This document shows positions 1 through 5,792 of a stretch of DNA of 5,792 nt, in pieces. Below the pieces are notes generated by a model that made no database searches, was not told the origin of the DNA, and saw only the letters and a program-made list of their open reading frames with translations. The translations under genes and the position numbers were made by a program. The stretch covers positions 1-5,792 of the forward strand of contig NZNN01000014.1 of assembly GCA_002694895.1 (NCBI GenBank), read 5' to 3'. The DNA is from Chloroflexota bacterium (lineage in GTDB: Bacteria; Chloroflexota; Dehalococcoidia; Lucifugimonadales; GCA-002694895). Each line of letters opens with the position of its first letter. The first letter of the stretch is position 1.

Positions 1-1561
1 TAATTTTAAGAGCCTGTCCTTTTAAAGTTTTTGTGTGTTTCCCTTTATCAATTACAAGATTTCCATTTACTAATACATATTCTATCCCCTCAGCAAATTG
101 TTTGGGATTATCTTTTGTTGCTTTAGATTTAATTTTATTCAAATCAAAAATTGTTAAATCTGCTTTGAATCCGTTTTTAATTAGCCCTCTATCTGAAATA
201 CCAAGTCTTTGCGCAGGGAAAGAAGTGATTTTTCTTATCGCATATTCTAAGGACATATGCTTTTCTTCTCTTACATATTCTGAAATTATAGTTGGGAAGC
301 ATCCGTATGTTCTGGGACTTGGGAAGTCTCCTAATAAGACTGCATCGCTTCCAACCATAGATAGGGGATGATTAATAAAATGAGGTATAGTATTACCGTT
401 TGCACCTAAAGCAACATAACAAGTTTGTAGATCTTCTTCAATTAAAATTTCACATATTGTATCTATAGGATGTTGGTTTCTTGATCTTGAAATTTCTCCT
501 ACTGATAAGCCTTCATATCTATGATTTTTTGGTAATTTGAAATATGTTAACCATACTTGTTCCCAGCTCAATGCCCTGGGAGTAACTTCTTTTTTTAACT
601 GAGTTCTTAATTCTTTAGATTTAAGAATTGATTTAAGAGTTTTTACGCCGCCATCTTTAGTCCAGTCTGGCAACATAATTATCAATCTTGTACTACCATA
701 AATATATGGATAACTATCAAATGTAACATCTAATCCTGATTCTCTGGAATCTTCAACTAATCCTAGAATTTTAGAAGACCCACCTTTTGAATATGAACTT
801 TGATATAAATGAGTGATATGTACAGGGATATTACTTTTTTCACCTATTGTAATTGCTTCTTTGAAAGGATCTAAAAATTTATCTCCCAATTCATATCTTA
901 CATGAGTATGATAAATACCCCCTAGATTTGTTGCTTCTTTTGATAATTCAATTAATTCATTTGTGTCAGCAAAATTACCCGGAGGATATTCTAATCCGGT
1001 AGACATTCCAAATGCCCCTTCTTCCATCGATTCCCTTAGAATAGATTTCATGTTATCTATATCTTTTCTTGAGGCTTTTTTATTTTCCCATCCTATTGTG
1101 TTTATCCTTAGTACTGAGTTACCAACCAGATAAGCAATATTTACAGCTGTTTTTTCATGAAATGCCTGTAAATATGACTCTACAGTTGGCCAAAAAACAT
1201 CTTGGGATATAGTACCATCTAATCCAGAGTTTAATTCAATGAATTCATGTAAATCTTCTTTTGATTTAAAAGGGGCATATGAATTTCCATCTACTCCAAT
1301 TAATTCTGTGGTTATTCCTTGTGTTACTTTTGGTTCGTGTAATGGTTCATCTAATATTCTTAAACCGGAATGAGCATGAAAATCAATGAAACCCGGAGAT
1401 AATACCATTCCATCTGCATCAATAGTTTTCTTTGAATTCAAGTTTGGTTGTTTATATTTGAATATTTCAATTTTGTTGTTTTTTATTCCAATATCTGCAA
1501 AATAACCCGGATTACCACTTCCGTCGACTATCATTGCATTATTTATTAAGATATCTAGCAT
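1..1561 (-). CDS. N-acyl-D-amino-acid deacylase / D-aminoacylase-like amidohydrolase, 3' end cut by the window edge
   Basis: The minus strand reads open from ATG at 1561 to the left edge, giving 520 codons plus one base. Family members are usually about 480-530 residues, and the last visible residues (KGQALKI) look like the family C-terminus, so only a few codons are missing. Seen: a metal-binding HxH (FHAHS, His62 and His64) after the PGFID strand, YHTHVRYE (His220), HITH (His251), FDSYPY near 281-286, and GSD with Asp406, the expected catalytic Asp. The C-terminal ITSFPAQRLG and ADLTIF segments are typical of the D-aminoacylase group of metal-dependent amidohydrolases. Such enzymes hydrolyse N-acyl-D-amino acids or related amides in the cytoplasm; no signal peptide is visible. 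The usual cysteine of the GNCG motif is replaced by Asp91 (GVDGNS), so the exact substrate is uncertain. An in-frame TGA at 1573-1571 makes ATG 1561 the first possible start. No Shine-Dalgarno is visible, only an A-run before ATG. It is divergent from prfB. Confidence -1.
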   Translation of the reverse strand, partial: MLDILINNAMIVDGSGNPGYFADIGIKNNKIEIFKYKQPNLNSKKTIDADGMVLSPGFIDFHAHSGLRILDEPLHEPKVTQGITTELIGVDGNSYAPFKSKEDLHEFIELNSGLDGTISQDVFWPTVESYLQAFHEKTAVNIAYLVGNSVLRINTIGWENKKASRKDIDNMKSILRESMEEGAFGMSTGLEYPPGNFADTNELIELSKEATNLGGIYHTHVRYELGDKFLDPFKEAITIGEKSNIPVHITHLYQSSYSKGGSSKILGLVEDSRESGLDVTFDSYPYIYGSTRLIIMLPDWTKDGGVKTLKSILKSKELRTQLKKEVTPRALSWEQVWLTYFKLPKNHRYEGLSVGEISRSRNQHPIDTICEILIEEDLQTCYVALGANGNTIPHFINHPLSMVGSDAVLLGDFPSPRTYGCFPTIISEYVREEKHMSLEYAIRKITSFPAQRLGISDRGLIKNGFKADLTIFDLNKIKSKATKDNPKQFAEGIEYVLVNGNLVIDKGKHTKTLKGQALKI

Positions 1562-1589
1562 TTTTTTTAATCAAGTATATTGTAATAGC

Positions 1590-1618
1590 TTTAAACTATT
1601 GATTTTGATAGTTATAAT
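1590..1618 (+). promoter_or_regulatory. Candidate sigma-70-type promoter for prfB
   Basis: A perfect TATAAT lies at 1613-1618. Seventeen bases upstream, TTTAAA at 1590-1595 matches four of six positions of the TTGACA consensus. Transcription would start near 1625, about 20 bases before the prfB ATG. The DNA is very AT-rich, so chance -10 matches are common; position, spacing and the perfect hexamer are the support. Confidence -1.
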
Positions 1619-1623
1619 ATCAA
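1595..1623 (-). promoter_or_regulatory. Weak candidate promoter for the D-aminoacylase-like gene
   Basis: On the minus strand TTGATA (1623-1618) matches five of six -35 positions, and 17 bases further AATAGT (1600-1595) matches four of six -10 positions. It would overlap the rightward promoter and give a leader of roughly 30 bases. The -10 match is poor, so this is only the best available candidate. Confidence -1.
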
Positions 1624-1639
1624 ATTATTTGATTCAAAT
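1604..1639. promoter_or_regulatory. Paired inverted repeats of TTTGA half-sites, possible operator
   Basis: Two inverted repeats lie side by side. TTTGATA (1604-1610) and TATCAAA (1618-1624) are perfect 7-base arms around a 7-base spacer. ATTTGA (1627-1632) and TCAAAT (1634-1639) are perfect 6-base arms around one T. Together they hold four TTTGA-type half-sites, cover the TATAAT box and run to five bases before the prfB start. A protein bound here could affect both divergent genes. AT-only repeats arise easily by chance in such DNA, so the operator role is inference. Confidence -1.
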
Positions 1640-1644
1640 TGAAC

Positions 1645-2740
1645 ATGGAAAATACTCTAACATTTATTAATAAATTAGAAAAGCGTTTTGATAGTTTAAG
1701 GGGGAGGCTTTGAAATTGATAAACTACATTCTAAAATTAATGCATTAAGTTCTATAACTATGTCCGATGGGTTTTGGAATGATTCTACCAAAGCGCAAAA
1801 TATTTCTAAAGAATTGGGATATTATGAATCTCAATTAAATGATATTAATAGTGTTATATCCTCCCTTAAATCATTAAAAGAATTAATTATTTTGTCTATT
1901 GATGAAAATGATAATTCATTTGAGGAAGAAATTTTAAATTCTATTGATTTATTAGAAAAGAATATTGGTAATTTAGAACTTAAAACTTTATTTGATGGCA
2001 AATATGATGTACGAAATGCTATCATTTCAATTCATGCTGGAGCAGGTGGTGTAGAGTCCCAGGATTGGGCCAGTATGATTATGAGAATGTATTTACGTTG
2101 GGCTGAAAAAATGAATATGACATCTAAAATTCTTGAAATTTCTAAAGGAGATGAAGCTGGGATAAAAAGTACCACAATTCATATTAAAGGAAATAATGTG
2201 TATGGTTTATTAAAGAGCGAGAAGGGTGTGCATAGACTTGTCAGATTATCTCCGTATGATTCTGATAATGCTAGACATACATCTTTTGTGTTAGTTGAAA
2301 CTTTACCTGAAATTGAATCTGATGTTGAAATAGAATTAAAATCAGATGATTTAAATATAGAATCTTTTAAAGCTGGTGGAGCAGGCGGGCAGAGTGTTCA
2401 AAAAAATTCTACCGCAATAAGAATTACACATATACCCACCGGTATTAAAGTTTCATGTCAAAATGAAAGATCTCAGGCTCAGAATAAAGAAATAGCAATG
2501 AGAATATTGAAGTCTAGATTATTATCATTGGAATTAAAGAAAAGAGAAGAGAATGAAAAGAAAATTAGAGGGCCTCATATTTCTGCTGAATGGGGTAACC
2601 AGATAAGAAGTTATGTCTTACATCCTTATAAAATGGTTAAAGATCATAGATCTGATTATGAATCATCCGATCCTGATAAAATACTAGATGGAGATATTAA
2701 TGAATTTATTGATAATTATTTGAGAATGAGTAAAAATTAA
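1645..2740 (+). CDS. prfB: Peptide chain release factor 2 (RF2), expressed by a programmed +1 frameshift
   Basis: RF2 recognises UAA and UGA on the ribosome and triggers hydrolysis of peptidyl-tRNA. The gene lies in two frames. ATG at 1645 reads 22 codons to CTT and then an in-frame TGA (1711-1713). After a +1 slip reading resumes at GAA (1712) and runs 342 codons to TAA, giving 364 residues, close to the 365 of E. coli RF2. The first segment ends SLRGRL, matching the E. coli VLRGYL before its shift site, and GFWND after the shift matches the family's VWN region. In full-length numbering, GAGGVESQDW lies near 132-141, the stop-codon tripeptide is SPY (202-204, usually SPF), and the catalytic GGQ is at 247-249 within KAGGAGGQ. 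The residue equivalent to E. coli RF2 position 246 is Ala. WGNQIRSYVLHPY is the usual C-terminal segment. No Shine-Dalgarno is seen before ATG 1645, and an in-frame TGA at 1630 limits upstream extension to a TTG at 1639. The next gene begins 61 bases downstream. Confidence -1.
1699..1714 (+). promoter_or_regulatory. prfB programmed +1 frameshift site (autoregulatory)
   Basis: The bases read AGG GGG AGG CTT TGA A. The well-studied E. coli site is AGG GGG TAT CTT TGA C: a purine-rich Shine-Dalgarno-like stretch, a slippery CTT and an in-frame TGA. When RF2 is scarce, TGA is read slowly, the leucine tRNA slips from CUU to UUU, and translation continues in the +1 frame, so RF2 controls its own synthesis. 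Here AGGGGG sits at the same distance from CTT as in E. coli, and a further GGAGG (1703-1707) abuts CTT directly. The base after TGA is A, not C. The mechanism is established for the family; its use here is inferred from the sequence and the two-frame homology. Confidence -1.
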
Positions 2741-2763
2741 TAATTACTTAATAAATTATTAAT
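2736..2763 (+). terminator. All-AT inverted repeat at the end of prfB, weak terminator candidate
   Basis: ATTAATAATT (2736-2745) and AATTATTAAT (2754-2763) form perfect 10-base arms around an 8-base loop, ACTTAATA. The left arm includes the prfB stop codon. The stem has no G or C and is followed by A-rich sequence rather than a T-tract, so it would be a poor intrinsic terminator. It may be chance in AT-rich DNA. Confidence -1.
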
Positions 2764-2801
2764 AAAATAAAATTTAAATCAATTCAAACAGGAATTTAAA
2801 T

Positions 2802-4499
2802 ATGTGGATCTGCAAAAACAAATTATTATTCAAAGTTATATTTTCATCTCTGCTACTAATTTTTTTGATATCATGTTCTAGTGATTCTGAGGAAAAAAAT
2901 GTTGATCAGTTCACTAATACTTCTGAAAAAGTTTCATCAGAAAATAATAAAAATAATGAATCAGAAACAAGTATTAAGAAAGCAAATAAGAATATAGTAT
3001 TTGCAGGTAAACAGCTTAATGTTTTATATTCTGATCCACCAACACTTGACCCTCACAGAGCTCAAGACTCTACTTCAGCTGGGATAATATTAGAGATTTA
3101 TAGTGGACTTGTTTCATTGGATACAAATCTACAAATTATTCCTGATATAGCAGAATCCTGGGATATCAGTAATGATGGTATGAAATATACTTTTAAACTT
3201 AGAGATAATGCAAAATTTCATAATGGAAAAAAAATAACAGCAGAAGATTTTATTTGGTCATTTAATAGAGCTGCAAACCCCGCTACAACTTCTATTACAG
3301 CAGAAGATTACCTTGGTGATATAGTGGGTGTGAAAGAAGTAATTGATGGTAAGACAGATAAAATTTCAGGTATCAAATTAATTAATGAATTAACTATAGA
3401 AATCAATATAGATTCTCCCAAAGCATACTTTTTAGCGAAATTGACTTATCCTGTTTCTTTTGTTTTGGATTCAGAAAATGTGAAAAATAAAAATTGGACA
3501 GATTCACCTAATGGATCTGGCCCTTTTATGCTTGATGAGTACCTTATAGGGGAAAAATTATTGTTAAAAAGAAACTCAGACTGGTATAGAGAACCTGCAA
3601 AAATAGAATATGTTTCTATGAATTTGGCTGGAGGACAATCTATGGCTATGTATGAAAATGGTGAAATTGATTTAACTGGTGTCGGGATGGCAGATTTAGA
3701 AAGAGTTTTAGATCCATCTAGTGATTTAAATAAAGATGTAGTAATAGCACCATTAAGTTTTTCTCAGTACTATATTGGTTTCAATGTACAAAAACCTCCT
3801 TTTGATGATAAATATTTCAGGCAAGCTTTAGCTCATGCTATTAATAAAGAATTGATTGCAACTGAAGTATTATCTGATTTGGTTAAACCTGCTTATGGGA
3901 TTTTACCTCCTGGCTTCCCTGGATACGATAAAACTATTGATGGGTTGAAATTTAATGAACAATTAGCAAAAGATATGTTGGCGAAATCAAAATATTCTAA
4001 CATTAATGATTTACCAAGAATAATTTTATCTGTACCTGGTACAGGAGGCAGTTCAGGCTTAGATATTGAAGTTATAATTGAGATGTGGAAGCAAACATTA
4101 GGTATTGAAGTTGAAATTCAGCAAGTAGAATGGGCTACATTTTTACAGATGTTAAACAAGCAAGAATTACAATTTTTTTCAGGGCTTGGATGGATTGCAG
4201 ACTACCCTGATCCGGAAAACTTTTTAGATATTAATTTTCATTCTACAAAATCTACAAATCATAATGGATACAAAAATGAAGAGGTAGATAAACTTTTAGA
4301 ATCAGCAAGGACTGAACAGGATTTAAATAACAGAATGCAAATGTATAATAAAGCGGAAAGAATAATTGTAGATGAAGCTCCGTGGATACCTTTATGGTTT
4401 CCGGGAGATAGATATGTTTTGATAAATCAAAGAGTTAAAAATTACAAACTTACCCCAATGAGTGTTCCTAAATATTCTTTAGTTGAAATTGTTGATTAA
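2802..4499 (+). CDS. Peptide ABC transporter substrate-binding lipoprotein (SBP family 5, DppA/OppA type)
   Basis: This 565-residue protein is the extracytoplasmic receptor of a dipeptide/oligopeptide-type importer. A lysine-containing start, a hydrophobic stretch (about 8-23) and the lipobox LISC place the lipidated cysteine at residue 25. A low-complexity Ser/Asn/Glu/Lys tether follows (about 26-63), then the binding fold from VLYSDPPTLDPH (74-85). Family signatures seen are ESWDISNDGMKYTFKLRD (118-135) with KFHNGK after it, then PPFDDKYFRQALAHAIN, GWIADYPDPENFLD, and near the end DEAPWIPLWF. Length and order fit an intact SBP_bac_5 protein. AGGA at 2790-2793, 8 bases before ATG, is a reasonable ribosome binding site and supports this start. 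It is followed after 20 bases by the first permease gene, as in dpp/opp/nik operons. Ligand cannot be read from sequence: peptides are most likely, but nickel, heme, glutathione or opines are handled by relatives. Confidence -1.
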   Translation: MWICKNKLLFKVIFSSLLLIFLISCSSDSEEKNVDQFTNTSEKVSSENNKNNESETSIKKANKNIVFAGKQLNVLYSDPPTLDPHRAQDSTSAGIILEIYSGLVSLDTNLQIIPDIAESWDISNDGMKYTFKLRDNAKFHNGKKITAEDFIWSFNRAANPATTSITAEDYLGDIVGVKEVIDGKTDKISGIKLINELTIEINIDSPKAYFLAKLTYPVSFVLDSENVKNKNWTDSPNGSGPFMLDEYLIGEKLLLKRNSDWYREPAKIEYVSMNLAGGQSMAMYENGEIDLTGVGMADLERVLDPSSDLNKDVVIAPLSFSQYYIGFNVQKPPFDDKYFRQALAHAINKELIATEVLSDLVKPAYGILPPGFPGYDKTIDGLKFNEQLAKDMLAKSKYSNINDLPRIILSVPGTGGSSGLDIEVIIEMWKQTLGIEVEIQQVEWATFLQMLNKQELQFFSGLGWIADYPDPENFLDINFHSTKSTNHNGYKNEEVDKLLESARTEQDLNNRMQMYNKAERIIVDEAPWIPLWFPGDRYVLINQRVKNYKLTPMSVPKYSLVEIVD

Positions 4500-4519
4500 T
4501 TAATTTATAAGTAATAATT

Positions 4520-5449
4520 ATGTGGAAGTATATAGTTGGCAGATTAGTATGGATTCCTTTTCTGCTTATTGCAGTTGCTTTTATAACCTTTATATTAGGA
4601 AGGTTTGGCCCTGGTGACCCTGTAGAGGTAATGATGGGGACAAAATATGATCCTGTGGTTGCAGAAAGAATCAGATCTGAAATGGGTTTGGATAAGCCTG
4701 TTTTGGTTCAGTTTTACAAATATATTCAAAGTGCATCCAAAGGTGATTTTGGTGAAAGTTTGCGTTTTAGAGGCAGATCAGTTTCAAGTTTAATTGCTCC
4801 AAAAATAATAGTTTCAGCAAAATTGAGTCTTGTAGCTTTGCTGATAAGTATTTCAATAGGATTGCCTTTAGGTTTTTATATAGCTCATAAGCAAGGGACA
4901 TGGATAGATCCTTTGATTGTATCTTTTTCAGTTTTTTTTATGTCTATACCAATTATGATTACTATTCCTTTTTTATTGTGGATAGGATGCTTAAAAACAA
5001 ATCTAGTACCTTGTTCGGGATGGGGTGGGATATTTGATTCCAGGATAATAATACCTGCATTAGCAATGGGAATACCTGGAGTCGCTGGTATGATCAGAAT
5101 AATGAGGGCCACAACATTGGATGTATTGGGGCAGGATTATATACGAACAGCCCAATCTAAAGGACTTCATTTCTTTACAGTTAGTACTAGACATGTATTT
5201 AGGAACTCAATTATTCCTATTGTAACTATATTAGCTTTCTCATTAGCCGGTTTATTAGGAGGAGCATTTATAACTGAAACTATTATGGGAATACCTGGTA
5301 TCGGAAGATTTAGTGTTGAATCTATTTTTAACAGAGATTATCCGGTAATTATGGCTATTACACTTATTGGAGCAACTGCATTTGTTATAGCTAATTTGAT
5401 GGCGGATATTTCTTATTCAATAATTGATCCAAGGATAAGATACAAATGA
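4520..5449 (+). CDS. Peptide-type ABC transporter permease, DppB/OppB family
   Basis: This 309-residue inner-membrane protein is one of the two permeases of the importer. Hydrophobic segments lie at about 9-28, 101-121, 133-156, 177-194, 230-252 and 275-297, the six expected for DppB/OppB. The conserved GPGDPV follows the first segment (30-35). The cytoplasmic EAA loop that contacts the ATPase is visible as YIRTAQSKGL (207-216) followed by RHVFRNSIIP. ETIMGIPGIG (253-262) and the C-terminal DPRIRYK are also typical, and the length is usual for the family. The gene starts 20 bases after the binding-protein gene with no clear Shine-Dalgarno (TATAAGTAATAATT before ATG), which may mean translation depends on the upstream gene. 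Its stop overlaps the next start as ATGA. Which of Dpp, Opp, App or Nik it belongs to cannot be decided here. Confidence -1.
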   Translation: MWKYIVGRLVWIPFLLIAVAFITFILGRFGPGDPVEVMMGTKYDPVVAERIRSEMGLDKPVLVQFYKYIQSASKGDFGESLRFRGRSVSSLIAPKIIVSAKLSLVALLISISIGLPLGFYIAHKQGTWIDPLIVSFSVFFMSIPIMITIPFLLWIGCLKTNLVPCSGWGGIFDSRIIIPALAMGIPGVAGMIRIMRATTLDVLGQDYIRTAQSKGLHFFTVSTRHVFRNSIIPIVTILAFSLAGLLGGAFITETIMGIPGIGRFSVESIFNRDYPVIMAITLIGATAFVIANLMADISYSIIDPRIRYK

Positions 5450-5792
5450 ATAAAAATATTACTCAGTCAAAGGGGCATTTCATGACAGCTATGTCAAGAT
5501 TGTTCAGGAAAAAAATTGCTGTAGTTTGCATTGCGATACTAATAATTATTTATTTTAGTGGTATATTTGCATTTCTTATTGCTCCTTATGAATATACTGC
5601 ACAAGATTATAGTAATATCAAAAAACCACCTAGTATTGAACATTGGATGGGAACTGACCGTGCAGGAAGAGATGTTTTCACCAGAGTTTTATGGGGAGTG
5701 CAAAATACTGTTATTATTACATTTGTAGCCATTTTAACCGGAGGCATATTTATAGGAGTTGGCTTAGGTTTAATTTCTGGTTACAGAGGCGG
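5446..5792 (+). CDS. Peptide-type ABC transporter permease, DppC/OppC family, 3' part beyond the window
   Basis: The frame opens at ATG 5446, inside the ATGA overlap with the upstream permease stop (5447-5449), and stays open for 115 codons to the right edge. AAGGA at 5431-5435, 10 bases upstream, is a plausible ribosome binding site, and the overlap suggests translational coupling. The order is a short cytoplasmic N-terminus with RLFRKK (18-23), a first membrane segment (about 24-46), an external loop, and the hallmark MGTDRAGRDVFTRVLWG (68-84), the conserved GTDxxGRD region of DppC/OppC permeases. A second membrane segment (about 88-111) is followed by SGYRG at the edge. About 115 of the roughly 290-300 residues expected are visible; the EAA loop lies outside. 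It should pair with the upstream permease to form the channel. An in-frame ATG at 5482 is an alternative start but has less support. Confidence -1.
   Translation, partial: MNKNITQSKGHFMTAMSRLFRKKIAVVCIAILIIIYFSGIFAFLIAPYEYTAQDYSNIKKPPSIEHWMGTDRAGRDVFTRVLWGVQNTVIITFVAILTGGIFIGVGLGLISGYRG

Noticed and set aside
33..371. Open frame of 112 codons on the plus strand
   Set aside because: It is antisense to the C-terminal part of the D-aminoacylase-like gene, whose minus-strand frame shows clear family motifs throughout; the plus frame resembles nothing I recognise.
1711..1713. In-frame TGA early in prfB as a sign of a pseudogene or sequencing error
   Set aside because: The stop sits exactly in a CTT TGA context after AGGGGG at the canonical spacing and position, with RF2 homology on both sides, so programmed recoding explains it.
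1703..1717. Internal translation start using GGGGGAGG as an ordinary ribosome binding site
   Set aside because: No ATG lies within normal spacing (the next in frame is at 1760, over 50 bases away), and the upstream 22 codons match the RF2 N-terminus.
1831..2025. Open frame of 64 codons on the minus strand
   Set aside because: It lies antisense within the well-supported prfB coding region and has no recognisable content.
2763..2768. TAAAAT as a -10 box for the binding-protein gene
   Set aside because: No acceptable -35 hexamer is found at 16-18 bases upstream, and such hexamers are frequent in this AT-rich spacer.
4495..4502. TTAATTAA palindrome at the end of the binding-protein gene
   Set aside because: It is a short AT-only palindrome without a stem-loop or T-tract, expected by chance at this base composition.
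4885..5112. Open frame of 75 codons on the minus strand
   Set aside because: It is antisense to membrane segments of the DppB-type permease, which has clear family motifs.

Overview
The window is AT-rich (about 30% GC by eye) bacterial DNA carrying five protein-coding genes packed with almost no free space. There are no RNA genes, mobile elements or CRISPR arrays that I can see. A release factor 2 gene means UGA is used as a stop codon, so the standard bacterial code applies. Low GC, a mixed and often weak use of Shine-Dalgarno sites, and the style of the amidohydrolase and the peptide-ABC proteins suggest an AT-rich, possibly marine bacterium. An AT-rich Chloroflexota lineage such as SAR202 is my best guess, from memory of similar proteins only, and is not proven by this window.

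Layout: (1) Bases 1-1561, minus strand: a nearly complete N-acyl-D-amino-acid deacylase/D-aminoacylase-like amidohydrolase whose last codons lie just off the left edge. (2) Bases 1562-1644: a divergent intergenic region with a perfect TATAAT box facing right and nested inverted repeats built on TTTGA half-sites. (3) Bases 1645-2740, plus strand: prfB (RF2), made through a programmed +1 frameshift at CTT TGA (1708-1713). A simple ORF scan therefore misses its first 38 codons and starts it wrongly at 1760. (4) Bases 2802-4499: a lipoprotein peptide-binding protein (SBP family 5). (5) Bases 4520-5449: the first permease (DppB/OppB type). (6) Bases 5446-5792: the start of the second permease (DppC/OppC type), overlapping the previous gene by ATGA and cut by the right edge.

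The last three genes are the left part of a dipeptide/oligopeptide/nickel-type ABC importer operon; ATPase genes would be expected to the right. The divergent D-aminoacylase-like enzyme could act on peptide-like or N-acylated substrates brought in by such an importer, but that link rests on neighbourhood only. prfB sits between them as a housekeeping gene.

I found no convincing new multi-gene system. The points most worth a second look are the prfB recoding site with its unusual surroundings, an SPY in place of SPF in the RF2 stop-codon-reading tripeptide, and replacement of the metal-bridging cysteine of the D-aminoacylase family by aspartate.
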